Assembly (NCBI RefSeq): GCF_002873135.1 | Contig: NZ_MCVI01000068.1 | Location: forward strand, 1-15,695 | Source: Shewanella sp. 10N.286.48.A6 | Lineage (GTDB): Bacteria > Pseudomonadota > Gammaproteobacteria > Enterobacterales > Shewanellaceae | Direction of reading: 5' to 3' | DNA: 15,695 nt | Shown: positions 6,801-15,695 of the stretch, piece by piece | Numbering within the stretch: position 1 is the stretch's first letter | Layout of the letters: each line of letters opens with the position of its first letter | The notes under the pieces: model-generated | Told to the model about the DNA's origin: nothing | The model's database searches: none | What the model saw: the letters and a program-made list of their open reading frames with translations, nothing else | Made by a program: the position numbers and the translations under genes

Positions 6801-7929
6801 TGAAGAAGGTGTGTTGAGCCGTGCGCGTAACTTATTACTATCTACCGGTTTCTCAGAAGCTAAATTAGCAGAGCTACCGCGTAAAGATGTATTAATTCAA
6901 GTTATCGATGACGAAGCTAAACAAACTGAACTTGAGCAATTAGCTGAGCAACATGAAGAGCTAAAAGCAGACTTCGATAAGAAGTTTGAAGTTAAGCGTC
7001 GTAAGATCACCCAAGGTGATGACTTAGCACCTGGTGTACTGAAAATTGTTAAGGTTTACCTAGCAGTTAAACGTACTATCCAACCTGGTGATAAGATGGC
7101 GGGTCGTCACGGTAACAAGGGTGTAATCTCTAAGATTTGTCCTATCGAAGACATGCCTTACGATGAAACTGGTGATCCAGTTGATATCGTACTTAACCCA
7201 TTGGGCGTACCATCGCGTATGAACATTGGTCAGGTACTAGAAGTCCACTTAGGTGCTGCAGCTAAAGGTATCGGTAATCGTATTACTGCTATGCTTGAAG
7301 AGCAACGCGAACTGGCAGAGCTACGTAGCTACATTCAGCAGGTTTATGACTTAGGTGATGACGTTCTTCAGAAAGTCGACATCAGTACATTTAGCGACCA
7401 TGAAGTAGTGCGCTTAGCTAAGAACCTGAGAGGCGGCATACCAATTGCTACGCCAGCTTTCGATGGTGCTAAAGAGAAAGAGATCAAGCAAATGCTTGAA
7501 CTTGCAGGCTTACCTTCATCTGGCCAGTTAACATTATGTGACGGCCGTACCGGTAACGAATTTGAGCGTAAAGTAACTGTTGGTTACATGTACATGCTTA
7601 AATTGAACCATTTAGTTGATGACAAGATGCACGCCCGTTCAACCGGTTCGTACAGCTTAGTTACACAACAACCATTGGGCGGTAAAGCTCAATTCGGTGG
7701 TCAGCGTTTCGGTGAGATGGAAGTATGGGCACTAGAAGCATACGGTGCTGCATATACTCTTCAGGAAATGCTAACGGTTAAATCAGATGACGTTAACGGT
7801 CGTACTCAGATGTATAAAAACATCGTCGACGGTAACCATCAGATGCACCCAGGCATGCCTGAGTCTTTCAACGTATTGTTGAAGGAAATTCGTTCACTTG
7901 GTATTAATATCGAGTTGGATCAAGAGTAA
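3898..7929 (+). CDS. rpoB: DNA-directed RNA polymerase subunit beta
   Basis: RpoB forms one pincer and half of the active site of RNA polymerase. The product has 1343 residues (E. coli 1342) and is collinear with it, with numbering offset by one from at least residue 517. The rifampicin pocket is wild type: [10 protein letters not shown], then [10 protein letters not shown], with Asp517, His527 and Ser532 equivalent to E. coli 516, 526 and 531. The acidic pair Glu814-Asp815 is in [23 protein letters not shown] carries the two conserved active-site lysines. The gammaproteobacterial insertions are present. The ATG follows AGAGGAA (3887-3893). rpoC starts 82 bases downstream, so the pair is cotranscribed. 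Confidence 0.99.
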   Translation: MVYSYSEKKRIRKDFGKRPKVLDIPYLLSIQLDSFKKFTDQDPTGERGFEAAFRSVFPIKSFSGNSELQYVSYKLGEPVFDVKECQIRGVTYSAPLRVKLRMVLYDREAAPGTVKDIKEQEVYMGDIPLMTDNGTFVINGTERVIVSQLHRSPGVFFDHDRGKTHSSGKVLYNARIIPYRGSWLDFEFDPKDALFVRIDRRRKLPATIMLRALEFSTQEILDLFFERTQFKIKKDSLVMALVPDRLRGETASYDIKDSEGNVLVETGRRITARHIKQLEKTATTELEVPVDYIVGKFAAQDYIDQDTGEVLVSANAEITLEDLAKLSLAGIKEVDTLFINDLDHGAYISDTLRIDSTTNRLEALVEIYRMMRPGEPPTKDAAESLFQNLFFSEERYDLSKVGRMKFNRRLEIAEDEGAGVLSKEDIVHVMKKIIEIRNGDDEVDDIDHLGNRRIRSVGEMAENQFRVGLVRVERAVRERLSLGDLNELMPQDLINAKPISAAVKEFFGSSQLSQFMDQNNPLSEVTHKRRISALGPGGLTRERAGFEVRDVHPTHYGRLCPIETPEGPNIGLINSLASFARTNSYGFLETPYRKVVDSVITDEVEYLSAIEEGRYVIAQANIEVDGSSRIIEEQVACRHKGESTFMRAADIQYMDVSPQQIISVAASLIPFLEHDDANRALMGANMQRQAVPTLRADKPLVGTGIERTLAVDSGVVVAAKRGGVVDYVDASRIVIKVNEAELTPGEAGIDIYNLTKYTRSNQNTCINQRPCCSVGDPIVRGDVLADGPSTDLGDLALGQNMRIAFMPWNGYNFEDSILISERVAQEDRFTTIHIQELSCIARDTKLGSEEITADIPNVGESALSKLDESGIVYIGAEVKGGDILVGKVTPKGETQLTPEEKLLRAIFGEKASDVKDSSLRVPNSVKGTIIDVQVFTRDGIEKDKRALEIEEMHVSQARKDLGEEFQILEEGVLSRARNLLLSTGFSEAKLAELPRKDVLIQVIDDEAKQTELEQLAEQHEELKADFDKKFEVKRRKITQGDDLAPGVLKIVKVYLAVKRTIQPGDKMAGRHGNKGVISKICPIEDMPYDETGDPVDIVLNPLGVPSRMNIGQVLEVHLGAAAKGIGNRITAMLEEQRELAELRSYIQQVYDLGDDVLQKVDISTFSDHEVVRLAKNLRGGIPIATPAFDGAKEKEIKQMLELAGLPSSGQLTLCDGRTGNEFERKVTVGYMYMLKLNHLVDDKMHARSTGSYSLVTQQPLGGKAQFGGQRFGEMEVWALEAYGAAYTLQEMLTVKSDDVNGRTQMYKNIVDGNHQMHPGMPESFNVLLKEIRSLGINIELDQE

Positions 7930-7961
7930 GCATCGCTCTTAAGCAATGTTTGGTAACCAAG

Positions 7962-7985
7962 GATGCTTTGCAATAGCAAGGCATC
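7962..7985 (+). other. Hairpin in the rpoB-rpoC spacer
   Basis: GATGCTTTGC (7962-7971) pairs with GCAAGGCATC (7976-7985), ten pairs with one G-U and an AATA loop. It lies 15 nt before the rpoC Shine-Dalgarno. No U tract follows, so termination is unlikely. It may affect mRNA stability or rpoC initiation. A small palindrome TTGGTAACCAA sits just before it (7950-7960). Confidence 0.6.
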
Positions 7986-8011
7986 TGGTTTAACTCCTTC
8001 AGGAGAGAAAC

Positions 8012-11000
8012 GTGAAAGACTTATTAAAGTTTCTTAAACAGCAAAGCAAGACTGAAGAATTTAACGGAATCAAAATTGGTTTGGCTTCGCCAGATCTAAT
8101 CCGTTCTTGGTCTTTTGGTGAAGTTAAAAAACCAGAAACCATTAACTACCGTACCTTTAAACCTGAACGTGAAGGTTTATTCTGTGCGCGTATTTTCGGT
8201 CCTGTGAAAGATTACGAATGTTTGTGTGGTAAATACAAGCGTTTGAAGCACCGTGGTGTTATTTGTGAGAAGTGTGGCGTTGAAGTTACACAGACTAAAG
8301 TGCGTCGTGAGCGCATGGGTCATATTGATCTTGCAAGCCCAGTTGCCCACATTTGGTTCTTGAAATCACTTCCGTCTCGTATCGGCTTAATGCTTGATAT
8401 GACACTTCGTGACATCGAACGTGTACTTTACTTCGAATCATTTGTTGTGATCGAGCCTGGCATGACCAGTCTTGAACGTGGCCAAATGCTTACTGAAGAA
8501 ACGTATCTTGATGCACTTGAAGAATACGGTGACGAGTTCGAAGCTAAAATGGGTGCTGAAGCAGTCTTAGACTTGCTACGTGCAATTGATTTAGAAGAAC
8601 AGATCGAACAAATGCGTGAAGAGTTGCCTTCAATCAACTCTGAAACCCGTCGTAAAAAGGTCACTAAACGCCTTAAACTGATGGAAGCATTCTTCACTTC
8701 AGGTAACAAGCCTGAGTGGATGATCTTAAAAGTTCTACCGGTTCTACCACCTGATTTACGTCCTCTAGTACCACTAGATGGCGGACGTTTTGCTACGTCT
8801 GATTTGAACGACCTTTACCGTCGTGTAATCAACCGTAACAACCGTCTAAAACGTCTATTAGACTTAGCTGCGCCAGACATTATCGTACGTAACGAAAAGC
8901 GTATGTTACAAGAGTCTGTTGATGCGCTATTAGATAATGGTCGTCGTGGTCGTGCTATTACAGGTTCTAACAAGCGTCCGCTAAAATCTTTGGCCGATAT
9001 GATCAAAGGTAAGCAAGGTCGTTTCCGTCAGAACTTACTTGGTAAGCGTGTTGACTACTCAGGCCGTTCGGTAATTACCGTAGGTCCTACTTTACGTCTG
9101 CACCAGTGTGGTCTTCCTAAGAAGATGGCACTTGAGCTATTCAAACCATTCATTTATGGCAAGCTAGAAGGTCGTGGTTTAGCTACTACGATTAAAGCTG
9201 CTAAGAAAATGGTTGAACGCGAACAGCCAGAAGTATGGGATGTTTTAGACGAAGTAATTCGTGAACATCCAGTTATGCTTAACCGTGCACCAACACTTCA
9301 TAGACTTGGTATCCAGGCATTTGAGCCGGTACTAATTGAAGGTAAAGCTATTCAATTGCACCCATTAGTATGTGCGGCATATAACGCCGACTTCGATGGT
9401 GACCAAATGGCTGTGCACGTACCGTTAACGCTTGAAGCTCAATTAGAAGCTCGCTCGTTAATGATGTCGACAAACAACATCCTTTCTCCAGCAAATGGTG
9501 AGCCAGTAATCACGCCTTCTCAAGACGTGGTACTTGGTCTTTACTATACCAGCCGTGAATGTGTTAACGGCCGTGGTGAAGGTATGACATTTATGTCTGT
9601 TGATGAAGTTGAAAAAGCGTACGCAACAGGTGCTGCAGAATTGCATGCACGCGTTAAAGTACGTATTACAGAGACTTCAACTGACGACAATGGTGAAAAG
9701 ACTCAAAGCCGTCGTATTGTAGATACTACAGTGGGCCGTGCATTGTTATCGCAGATCTTGCCTAAAGGCTTACCGTATGAACTGGTTAACCAGAACATGG
9801 GTAAAAAGCAAATCTCGAAACTATTGAACACTTGTTACCGTGCGCTAGGCCTAAAAGATACTGTTATCTTTGCTGACCAATTAATGTATACCGGTTTCCG
9901 TTATGCAACTATCTCTGGTGCCTCTGTTGGTATCAACGATATGGTTATCCCAGATGAGAAGTACACTTTAGTTGAAGAAGCTGAACGTGAAGTGCTTGAA
10001 ATTCAAGAGCAGTTCCAATCAGGTCTGGTTACCGCTGGTGAGCGTTACAACAAAGTTATCGATATTTGGGCAAGTACCAACGATAAAATCTCTAAAGCGA
10101 TGATGGACAACTTGAAGAAAGAAGTTGTTATCAATCGTGATGGCGAAGAAGAAGAGCAAGATTCGTTTAACAGCATCTATATGATGGCTGACTCGGGCGC
10201 TCGTGGTAGTGCTGCTCAGATCCGTCAGTTAGCGGGTATGCGTGGTCTGATGGCTAAGCCAGATGGCTCAATCATCGAAACCCCAATTACTGCGAACTTC
10301 CGTGAAGGTCTAAACGTACTTCAGTACTTCATCTCTACTCACGGTGCGCGTAAAGGTCTTGCCGATACCGCATTGAAAACAGCTAACTCGGGTTACCTAA
10401 CTCGACGTCTTGTTGACGTTGCACAAGATCTAGTTGTTATTGAAGATGATTGTGGCACTGAAGCTGGCTTAACCATGAAGCCGTTGATTGAAGGTGGTGA
10501 TGTTAAAGAGCCTCTTCGTGAACGTGTTCTTGGTCGTGTTGTTGCTATTGACGTACTTGAGCCAGGTACTGAAAAAGTACTTGCTCCACGCAATACGCTA
10601 CTTGACGAAGCATGGTGTGATCTTCTTGAAGAGCACAGCGTTGATGAAGTTATCGTACGTTCTGTAATTTCATGTGAAACAGACTTTGGTGTTTGTGCCG
10701 CATGTTACGGTCGTGACTTAGCTCGTGGTCATATCATTAACCACGGTGAAGCTATCGGTGTTGTTGCTGCTCAATCAATCGGTGAGCCAGGTACACAGCT
10801 TACGATGCGTACCTTCCACATTGGTGGTGCAGCATCTCGTGACTCTGCTGAAAACAATGTTCAAGTTAAGAACTCAGGTACACTGAAGCTTCATAATGCG
10901 AAATACGTTAAGAGCATCGACAACAAGTTAGTTATTGTTTCTCGTTCATCTGAACTTGCAATCATTGACGAACTTGGTCGTGAAAAAGAGCGTTACAGAG

Positions 11001-12232
11001 TACCTTACGGTACTGTTTTAGAAGTGTTGGAAGACAGTGAAGTGGCAGCAGGCGCAATTATTGCGAACTGGGATCCACATACTCACCCAATTATTTCTGA
11101 AGTAGCCGGTTCAGTTAAATTCGTAGACATGATTGAAGGCGTTACTATGACGCGTCAAACAGATGACCTAACTGGTCTGTCTTCGATTGTGGTACTTGAC
11201 CCAAGTGCTCGTAGCACAGCTGGTAAAGAAATGCGTCCTGCTATCCGTCTAATCGACGCTGATGGCAACGATCTTATGATCCCGGGTACCGATGTACCTG
11301 CGCAGTATTTCTTACCTGGTAACGCGATTGTAGCGAAAGACGATAATGCACAAATTAACGTTGGTGATGCTTTAGCACGTATTCCTCAGGAATCGTCTAA
11401 AACTCGCGATATTACCGGTGGTCTACCACGTGTTGCTGACTTGTTCGAAGCTCGTAAACCAAAAGAGCCTGCTATCCTTGCTGAAATCTCGGGTACTATC
11501 TCATTCGGTAAAGAAACCAAAGGTAAAGTACGTCTAGTCATCAGCCCTGCTGATGGTAGTGATCATTATGAAGAAATGATCCCTAAATGGCGTAACCTGA
11601 ACGTGTTCGAAGGTGAAAAAGTTGAACGTGGTGAAGTTATTGCTGACGGCCCAGAAGCTGCGCATGACATCCTACGTTTACGTGGCATCCATCATGTTGC
11701 TAACTATATTGTTGATGAAGTTCAAGACGTTTACCGCCTACAGGGCGTTAAAATCAATGATAAGCACATTGAGGTGATTATTCGCCAAATGCTACGTAAG
11801 TGCTTAATTACTGACGCTGGTGATACCGAATTCTTAGTCGGTGAACAAGCTGAAGTTGCCCGCGTTAAGATCGCTAACCGCGAACTTGAAGCACAAGGCA
11901 AAACACCTGCGAAGTTTGAGCGTGAATTATTAGGTATTACCAAAGCATCTTTGGCTACTGAATCATTCATCTCAGCTGCATCGTTCCAGGAAACAACTCG
12001 CGTACTAACCGAAGCTGCTGTTGGCGGTAAGAGCGATCCATTACGTGGTCTGAAAGAAAACGTAATTGTTGGTCGTCTAATCCCAGCTGGTACCGGTTAT
12101 GCATATCACACAGCTCGTAATGAAGCTCGTGCGAATGTCAAATCAGACAATGCAGAAGCGCCAGTGATCACTGCAAGTGAAGCAGAGAAGAACTTAGCTG
12201 ACTTACTTAACTTAGCCGGAAGTGCTGATTAA
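8012..12232 (+). CDS. rpoC: DNA-directed RNA polymerase subunit beta'
   Basis: RpoC carries the catalytic magnesium site and the clamp. The 1406-residue product (E. coli 1407) keeps E. coli numbering: the first zinc site is Cys70, Cys72, Cys85 and Cys88. The catalytic [12 protein letters not shown] has Asp460, Asp462 and Asp464. The second zinc site has Cys814, Cys888, Cys895 and Cys898. The bridge helix/trigger loop region begins near [16 protein letters not shown], and the large SI3 insertion typical of gammaproteobacteria follows it. The start is GTG, six bases after a strong AGGAG (8001-8005), as in E. coli. The extreme C-terminus after AYHTAR is variable in the family. A strong terminator follows. 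Confidence 0.99.
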   Translation: MKDLLKFLKQQSKTEEFNGIKIGLASPDLIRSWSFGEVKKPETINYRTFKPEREGLFCARIFGPVKDYECLCGKYKRLKHRGVICEKCGVEVTQTKVRRERMGHIDLASPVAHIWFLKSLPSRIGLMLDMTLRDIERVLYFESFVVIEPGMTSLERGQMLTEETYLDALEEYGDEFEAKMGAEAVLDLLRAIDLEEQIEQMREELPSINSETRRKKVTKRLKLMEAFFTSGNKPEWMILKVLPVLPPDLRPLVPLDGGRFATSDLNDLYRRVINRNNRLKRLLDLAAPDIIVRNEKRMLQESVDALLDNGRRGRAITGSNKRPLKSLADMIKGKQGRFRQNLLGKRVDYSGRSVITVGPTLRLHQCGLPKKMALELFKPFIYGKLEGRGLATTIKAAKKMVEREQPEVWDVLDEVIREHPVMLNRAPTLHRLGIQAFEPVLIEGKAIQLHPLVCAAYNADFDGDQMAVHVPLTLEAQLEARSLMMSTNNILSPANGEPVITPSQDVVLGLYYTSRECVNGRGEGMTFMSVDEVEKAYATGAAELHARVKVRITETSTDDNGEKTQSRRIVDTTVGRALLSQILPKGLPYELVNQNMGKKQISKLLNTCYRALGLKDTVIFADQLMYTGFRYATISGASVGINDMVIPDEKYTLVEEAEREVLEIQEQFQSGLVTAGERYNKVIDIWASTNDKISKAMMDNLKKEVVINRDGEEEEQDSFNSIYMMADSGARGSAAQIRQLAGMRGLMAKPDGSIIETPITANFREGLNVLQYFISTHGARKGLADTALKTANSGYLTRRLVDVAQDLVVIEDDCGTEAGLTMKPLIEGGDVKEPLRERVLGRVVAIDVLEPGTEKVLAPRNTLLDEAWCDLLEEHSVDEVIVRSVISCETDFGVCAACYGRDLARGHIINHGEAIGVVAAQSIGEPGTQLTMRTFHIGGAASRDSAENNVQVKNSGTLKLHNAKYVKSIDNKLVIVSRSSELAIIDELGREKERYRVPYGTVLEVLEDSEVAAGAIIANWDPHTHPIISEVAGSVKFVDMIEGVTMTRQTDDLTGLSSIVVLDPSARSTAGKEMRPAIRLIDADGNDLMIPGTDVPAQYFLPGNAIVAKDDNAQINVGDALARIPQESSKTRDITGGLPRVADLFEARKPKEPAILAEISGTISFGKETKGKVRLVISPADGSDHYEEMIPKWRNLNVFEGEKVERGEVIADGPEAAHDILRLRGIHHVANYIVDEVQDVYRLQGVKINDKHIEVIIRQMLRKCLITDAGDTEFLVGEQAEVARVKIANRELEAQGKTPAKFERELLGITKASLATESFISAASFQETTRVLTEAAVGGKSDPLRGLKENVIVGRLIPAGTGYAYHTARNEARANVKSDNAEAPVITASEAEKNLADLLNLAGSAD

Positions 12233-12247
12233 AGTAAATGGTATGTT

Positions 12248-12274
12248 AAAAAAGGCGCCTTTGGCGCCTTTTTT
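12248..12274 (+). terminator. Strong rho-independent terminator after rpoC
   Basis: AAAAAAGGCGCC (12248-12259) pairs perfectly with GGCGCCTTTTTT (12263-12274) around a TTT loop. The core is six G-C pairs and the U tract is six bases. The A run makes it bidirectional in form. It closes the rif operon and isolates the str operon promoter about 30 bp downstream. Confidence 0.95.
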
Positions 12275-12305
12275 ATTGGAAATTGCATGAAAAGTTGTCT
12301 ATTTC

Positions 12306-12334
12306 TTGACAGTTGGCCATTACCTTTCTAAACT
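12306..12334 (+). promoter_or_regulatory. Promoter of the str operon (rpsL-rpsG-fusA)
   Basis: A consensus -35 TTGACA (12306-12311) is followed after 17 bp by TAAACT (12329-12334) and the discriminator TTCGCGTCCC. This closely resembles the E. coli str promoter, including the GC-containing discriminator associated with ppGpp/DksA control. The start should be near 12341, leaving a leader of about 69 nt before rpsL. Confidence 0.85.
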
Positions 12335-12340
12335 TTCGCG

Positions 12341-12356
12341 TCCCATCATAGTGGGA
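12341..12356 (+). promoter_or_regulatory. 5'-terminal hairpin of the str operon mRNA
   Basis: TCCCA (12341-12345) and TGGGA (12352-12356) are complementary around TCATAG. If transcription starts near 12341, this forms at the very 5' end of the message, where such stems hinder 5'-end-dependent decay. The E. coli str leader, as I recall it, begins with a comparable stem. A second small stem GTTGA/TCAAC (12379-12394) lies just before the ribosome-binding site. Confidence 0.55.
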
Positions 12357-12409
12357 TATAGATTTTTCACACAAAATTGTTGAGATATTTCAACTGAACG
12401 GAGCTATTC

Positions 12410-12784
12410 ATGGCAACTGTAAACCAGTTGGTACGTAAGCCTCGCTCGCCAAAAGTCGAAAAGACTAACGTGCCAGCGTTGAATGCGTGTCCACAAAAAC
12501 GTGGAGTTTGTACTCGTGTGTACACAACTACTCCTAAAAAACCTAACTCTGCACTACGTAAAGTAGCACGTGTTCGCTTAACTAACGGTTTCGAAGTTAC
12601 TTCGTACATCGGTGGTGAAGGTCACAACTTGCAGGAACATAGTGTAATTCTAATCCGTGGTGGTCGTGTTAAAGATCTACCTGGTGTGCGTTACCACACT
12701 ATTCGCGGTGCATTAGATTGTGCTGGCGTAAGTGCTCGTCGCAACGGCCGTTCTAAGTACGGTGCTAAGCGTCCTAAGTCGTAA
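12410..12784 (+). CDS. rpsL: 30S ribosomal protein S12
   Basis: S12 lies at the decoding centre and affects accuracy and streptomycin response. The product has 124 residues, as in E. coli. The segment [12 protein letters not shown] (40-51) and [13 protein letters not shown] (84-96) are intact, with Lys43 and Lys88 (counting Met) in the streptomycin-sensitive state. Asp89 is the residue methylthiolated by RimO in E. coli. GGAG (12400-12403) sits six bases before the ATG. It is the first gene of the str operon, 177 bases after rpoC. Confidence 0.99.
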   Translation: MATVNQLVRKPRSPKVEKTNVPALNACPQKRGVCTRVYTTTPKKPNSALRKVARVRLTNGFEVTSYIGGEGHNLQEHSVILIRGGRVKDLPGVRYHTIRGALDCAGVSARRNGRSKYGAKRPKS

Positions 12785-12861
12785 CTTGTCCGTTTAAGTA
12801 AGGCCAAGCTAGTTAAAAAAATTCCAGTTTTGGAAGTACCTGAAGCATACGGAGAATTGTT
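12785..12861 (+). promoter_or_regulatory. rpsL-rpsG intercistronic region, candidate S7 repressor site
   Basis: This 77-nt spacer holds a perfect small stem TTCCA/TGGAA around GTTT (12822-12835) and then the rpsG Shine-Dalgarno GGAGA (12851-12855). In E. coli, S7 binds the S12-S7 spacer (somewhat longer, about 96 nt) and represses its own and downstream translation. The position fits. I cannot match the binding determinants base by base, so the role is inferred. Confidence 0.45.
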
Positions 12862-13332
12862 ATGCCAAGACGTCGCGTTGTAGGACAACGTAAAATCCTA
12901 CCAGATCCAAAGTTCAAAAGTGAGTTGTTGGCTAAGTTCATCAACGTCATTATGGTTGACGGTAAAAAGTCAACTGCTGAAAAAATTATCTACCAAGCAT
13001 TAGATGTTGTCGCTGAAAAGAAAAGCGAAGAGCATTTAAGCATCCTTGAAGCTGCTCTTGATAATGTTCGTCCATCAGTCGAAGTTAAATCTCGTCGCGT
13101 TGGTGGTTCAACTTATCAAGTACCATGTGAAGTTCGTCCAGTGCGTCGTAACGCACTAGCGATGCGCTGGTTAGTTGAAGCTGCTCGCAAGCGTGGTGAA
13201 AAATCTATGGCTCTACGTCTAGCTGGTGAAATGCTAGACGCATCTGAAAACAAAGGTACTGCTGTTAAGAAGCGTGAAGACGTGCATCGCATGGCTGAAG
13301 CTAACAAAGCCTTTGCTCATTACCGTTGGTAA
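12862..13332 (+). CDS. rpsG: 30S ribosomal protein S7
   Basis: S7 is a primary 16S rRNA-binding protein that nucleates assembly of the 30S head and lines the E site. The 156-residue product matches the shorter E. coli B form. The basic N-terminus [10 protein letters not shown] binds r[15 protein letters not shown] (77-88) forms the conserved beta-hairpin region, followed by [15 protein letters not shown] (95-109). The sequence ends in FAHYRW. The ATG is six bases after GGAGA. S7 is also the str operon repressor in E. coli. Confidence 0.99.
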   Translation: MPRRRVVGQRKILPDPKFKSELLAKFINVIMVDGKKSTAEKIIYQALDVVAEKKSEEHLSILEAALDNVRPSVEVKSRRVGGSTYQVPCEVRPVRRNALAMRWLVEAARKRGEKSMALRLAGEMLDASENKGTAVKKREDVHRMAEANKAFAHYRW

Positions 13333-13336
13333 TTTG

Positions 13337-13362
13337 ATGGAGTGGGCGTTAGCCCACTCCAT
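13337..13362 (+). promoter_or_regulatory. Strong hairpin between rpsG and fusA
   Basis: ATGGAGTGGGC (13337-13347) pairs exactly with GCCCACTCCAT (13352-13362) around a GTTA loop, an 11-bp stem starting four bases after the rpsG stop. The downstream sequence ATTGTTGATATTTTC is T-rich but interrupted, so it is at best a weak terminator. It could be an attenuator setting fusA below the ribosomal proteins, or a 3'-end block stabilising rpsL-rpsG mRNA. Confidence 0.65.
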
Positions 13363-13377
13363 ATTGTTGATATTTTC

Positions 13378-13395
13378 TAAAGCACTTTAGCTTTA
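13378..13395 (+). promoter_or_regulatory. Small hairpin just upstream of the fusA ribosome-binding site
   Basis: TAAAGC (13378-13383) and GCTTTA (13390-13395) pair around ACTTTA. The Shine-Dalgarno GAGAGGG begins four bases later (13399-13405). It is an AT-rich, weak stem; it may influence access to the fusA start, or be incidental. Confidence 0.35.
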
Positions 13396-13413
13396 GTTGA
13401 GAGGGTATAAATA

Positions 13414-15510
13414 GTGGCTCGTACAACCCCAATTGAGCGTTATCGTAATATCGGTATCGTTGCTCATGTGGATGCAGGTAAAACTACCACAACAGAACGT
13501 GTTCTGTTCTATACCGGTTTGTCTCATAAAATCGGTGAGGTGCATGACGGCGCCGCTACCACTGACTGGATGGTTCAAGAGCAAGAGCGTGGTATTACTA
13601 TCACATCTGCTGCTGTAACCACATTCTGGCGTGGTATGGATGCTCAATTCACCGAACATCGTATTAATATCATCGATACCCCTGGTCATGTTGACTTTAC
13701 TATTGAAGTAGAACGTTCGCTTCGAGTACTTGATGGTGCAGTTGTTGTCTTCTGCGGATCATCAGGTGTCGAGCCACAATCTGAAACTGTTTGGCGTCAA
13801 GCTGATAAGTATCAGGTACCGCGCATGGTATTCGTTAATAAAATGGATCGTGCAGGTGCTGACTTTGATAGTGTCATCGACCAAATCCGTAACCGCCTAG
13901 GTGCGACTTGTGTCCCTATTCAATTGAATATTGGCGCTGAGGAGAACTTTAAAGGGGTTATTGATTTAATTAAGATGAAAGCAATTAATTGGTCTGAAAA
14001 AGACCAAGGAACGACTTTTTCTTATGAAGAAATTCCTGCAGATCTTCTCGCTAAGGCAGAAGAAATGCATGAGTATCTCGTGGAAAGTGCTGCAGAGGCC
14101 TCTGATGAATTGATGGAAAAATACCTTGAAGAAGGTGAGCTATCAGAATTAGAGATCAAGCAAGCATTACGTCAGCGCACAATTAACAATGAAATAGTAT
14201 TAGCAACTTGTGGTTCTGCATTTAAGAACAAAGGTGTTCAAGCTGTTTTAGATGGTGTGGTCGATTACTTACCGGCTCCTACTGAAGTCCCTGCAATTAA
14301 AGGGATTGACGAGAACGATAATGAAGTCGAACGTCCATCAGACGATAATGCCCCTTTTGCGGCATTAGCGTTTAAAATTGCGACTGATCCATTTGTTGGA
14401 ACTTTAACCTTTATCCGTGTATATTCAGGCGTATTAGAGTCGGGTGCAGCGGTTTACAACTCTGTCAAAGAGAAACGTGAACGCGTCGGCCGAATCGTAC
14501 AAATGCATGCAAATGACCGAACCGAGCTGAAAGAAGTTCGTGCTGGTGATATTGCCGCGGCAATTGGCTTAAAAGATGTGACAACAGGAGATACTCTTTG
14601 CGCAAATGATCACAAAGTGATTTTAGAACGCATGGAGTTTCCAGAACCTGTAATTACTATTGCCGTTGAGCCACGTTCGCAAGCAGACCAAGATAAAATG
14701 GCGATTGCGCTGCAAAAATTAGCAGCTGAAGACCCGTCTTTTAGAGTGGAAACTGATGCAGAATCAGCTCAAACATTGATTTCTGGCATGGGTGAATTAC
14801 ATTTAGACATTATCGTAGACAGAATGCGTCGCGAATTTAATGTAGATTGTAACGTAGGTAAACCTCAGGTTGCTTATCGTGAAACAATTCGCTCAGCAGT
14901 TGAAGTGGAAGGTAAGTTCGTACGTCAATCAGGCGGACGTGGTCAGTTTGGCCATGTGTGGTTGAAAGTTGAACCTTCTGAAGAAGGTCAAGGCTACGAA
15001 TTTGTTAACGAAATCGTTGGTGGTGCAGTTCCTCGTGAATTCATCCCATCCGTTGACAAAGGTATTCAAGAGCAAATGAATAACGGCGTATTAGCTGGTT
15101 ATCCAATGCTTGATGTGAAAGTGACTTTATTTGACGGCTCATATCATGATGTCGACTCAAATGAGATGGCTTTCAAAATTGCTGGTTCAATGGGCTTCAA
15201 AAAGGGTGCGCTTGAAGCAACCCCTGTGTTACTAGAACCCACAATGAAAGTGGAAATAACCACACCTGAAAATAACATGGGCGATGTAGTGGGTGATTTG
15301 AACCGACGTCGCGGTATTATTGAAGGTATGGATGATGGTCTGGGTGGTGTTAAAATTATCCACGCTGTTGTACCGCTTTCTGAAATGTTTGGTTATGCTA
15401 CTGACTTGCGAAGTGCAACTCAGGGTCGTGCTTCATACTCTATGGAGTTCTTAAAGTACGACGATGCACCATCAAATATTGCAAAGGCAATTATTGAATC
15501 ACGTACTTAA
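13414..15510 (+). CDS. fusA: Elongation factor G
   Basis: EF-G is the GTPase that drives ribosomal translocation and, with RRF, recycling. The product has 698 residues (E. coli 704). GTPase motifs: AHVDAGKT (17-24), switch I RGITI (59-63), DTPGH (88-92), NKMD (142-145) and GSAF (267-270). Domain IV contains GGRGQFGHV, and [15 protein letters not shown] lies further on; the C-terminal part has [14 protein letters not shown]. The start is GTG, eight bases after GAGAGGG (13399-13405), giving the usual [14 protein letters not shown]. The sequence resembles Pseudomonas/Shewanella str-operon FusA more than the enteric type. By eye it has more unfavoured codons (CGA, ATA, GGA, GGG) than rpoB or rpsL. 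Confidence 0.98.
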   Translation: MARTTPIERYRNIGIVAHVDAGKTTTTERVLFYTGLSHKIGEVHDGAATTDWMVQEQERGITITSAAVTTFWRGMDAQFTEHRINIIDTPGHVDFTIEVERSLRVLDGAVVVFCGSSGVEPQSETVWRQADKYQVPRMVFVNKMDRAGADFDSVIDQIRNRLGATCVPIQLNIGAEENFKGVIDLIKMKAINWSEKDQGTTFSYEEIPADLLAKAEEMHEYLVESAAEASDELMEKYLEEGELSELEIKQALRQRTINNEIVLATCGSAFKNKGVQAVLDGVVDYLPAPTEVPAIKGIDENDNEVERPSDDNAPFAALAFKIATDPFVGTLTFIRVYSGVLESGAAVYNSVKEKRERVGRIVQMHANDRTELKEVRAGDIAAAIGLKDVTTGDTLCANDHKVILERMEFPEPVITIAVEPRSQADQDKMAIALQKLAAEDPSFRVETDAESAQTLISGMGELHLDIIVDRMRREFNVDCNVGKPQVAYRETIRSAVEVEGKFVRQSGGRGQFGHVWLKVEPSEEGQGYEFVNEIVGGAVPREFIPSVDKGIQEQMNNGVLAGYPMLDVKVTLFDGSYHDVDSNEMAFKIAGSMGFKKGALEATPVLLEPTMKVEITTPENNMGDVVGDLNRRRGIIEGMDDGLGGVKIIHAVVPLSEMFGYATDLRSATQGRASYSMEFLKYDDAPSNIAKAIIESRT

Positions 15511-15522
15511 ATTTTTAAGTAC
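15503..15522 (+). other. Inverted repeat over the fusA stop codon
   Basis: GTACTTAA (15503-15510) pairs with TTAAGTAC (15515-15522) around ATTT. The fusA TAA (15508-15510) is in the left arm. The stem is AT-rich, so modest in stability. It lies between fusA and tuf, where the spacer is only 69 nt. Confidence 0.4.
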
Positions 15523-15540
15523 ATAATTAACTGTTATATA

Positions 15541-15554
15541 GCTCGTTGTCGAGC
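15541..15554 (+). other. Hairpin upstream of the second tuf gene
   Basis: GCTCG (15541-15545) pairs exactly with CGAGC (15550-15554) around TTGT, 13 nt before the tuf Shine-Dalgarno. No U tract follows. It may act as a local leader or mRNA-processing element, since tuf is made in excess over fusA. No function can be shown from the sequence. Confidence 0.4.
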
Positions 15555-15579
15555 ACTTCTGAAAAGAAAGGAATATATC

Positions 15580-15695
15580 GTGGCTAAAGAAAAATTTGAA
15601 CGTAGTAAACCACACGTAAACGTGGGTACAATTGGTCACGTCGACCATGGTAAAACTACTCTTACAGCAGCTATCTCAGCTGTATTGTCAAAAGT
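15580..15695 (+). CDS. tuf: Elongation factor Tu, 5' part (cut by the window edge)
   Basis: The first 38 codons read [16 protein letters not shown], then [19 protein letters not shown] and LSK, which is unmistakably EF-Tu. The G1 GTP-binding motif GHVDHGKT is at residues 19-26. The start is GTG, seven bases after AAAGGA (15567-15572). The remaining 90 percent of the gene is beyond the window. Position after fusA makes it the str-operon copy (tufA in E. coli naming). The 15-base tail at the window start is probably the other copy. Confidence 0.98.
   Translation, partial: MAKEKFERSKPHVNVGTIGHVDHGKTTLTAAISAVLSK

Noticed and set aside
12367..12609. Minus-strand frame over the str leader and rpsL
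   Set aside because: It crosses the rpsL ribosome-binding site and conserved S12 codons. It is a shadow of the coding strand.
12530..12690. Streptomycin-resistance substitutions in rpsL
   Set aside because: Lys43 and Lys88 and their surroundings are wild type.
13540..13610. [12 protein letters not shown] in EF-G switch I, differing from enteric MDWMEQEQERG
   Set aside because: The same form occurs in Pseudomonas FusA as I recall it, so it is a lineage variant and not an anomaly.
15511..15579. A dedicated promoter for tuf in the fusA-tuf spacer
   Set aside because: TTATAT-like bases occur near 15534-15539 but without a convincing -35 at proper spacing. Promoters within fusA remain possible but cannot be supported by eye.
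1..15695. Mobile elements, phage genes, CRISPR arrays, defence or toxin-antitoxin genes
   Set aside because: No transposase, integrase, spaced direct repeats or unassigned gene of meaningful length is present. The largest gap between genes is 279 bases and holds the rplJ promoter and leader.

Overview
The window is a housekeeping gene block from a gammaproteobacterium, with all genes on the + strand. The proteins are close to their Escherichia coli counterparts: RpoB has 1343 residues, RpoC 1406, L11 142, S12 124 and S7 156. Catalytic numbering matches E. coli to within one residue. The moderately low G+C, the codon choice (GTT, CGT, GGT, GAA, TTA favoured) and the EF-G type (more like Pseudomonas/Shewanella FusA than the enteric form) suggest a marine order such as Alteromonadales or relatives (Shewanella, Moritella, Psychromonas, Pseudoalteromonas). 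That placement is inference from memory of sequences; the genus cannot be fixed here.

Layout. Bases 1-15 are the last four codons and stop of an EF-Tu gene, followed by a rho-independent terminator. A promoter and a structured leader of about 115 nt precede secE-nusG (265-1196). A promoter inside an inverted repeat then drives rplK-rplA (1326-2460), which has a leader resembling the L1 autoregulatory site. A second promoter inside an inverted repeat and a recognisable L10 leader precede rplJ-rplL (2740-3657). An attenuator-like hairpin lies between rplL and rpoB. rpoB-rpoC (3898-12232) end at a strong terminator. Only 177 bp later the str operon begins: rpsL-rpsG-fusA (12410-15510), then the first 38 codons of a second EF-Tu gene, cut by the window edge.

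How the genes work together. The set couples transcription (beta and beta' of RNA polymerase, NusG) to translation (L11, L1, L10, L7/L12, S12, S7, EF-G, EF-Tu) and secretion (SecE). L1, L10-L7/L12 and S7 are known autogenous repressors of these operons in E. coli, and leaders suited to those roles can be seen. L11, L10 and L7/L12 form the ribosomal stalk base that recruits EF-G and EF-Tu, encoded at the other end of the window.

No mobile element, CRISPR array, tRNA/rRNA gene, defence system or unknown protein-coding gene was found. The observations of interest are in the intergenic RNA and promoter structure, plus the arrangement in which two tuf genes bracket the joined rif and str clusters. 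I do not see an undescribed system.
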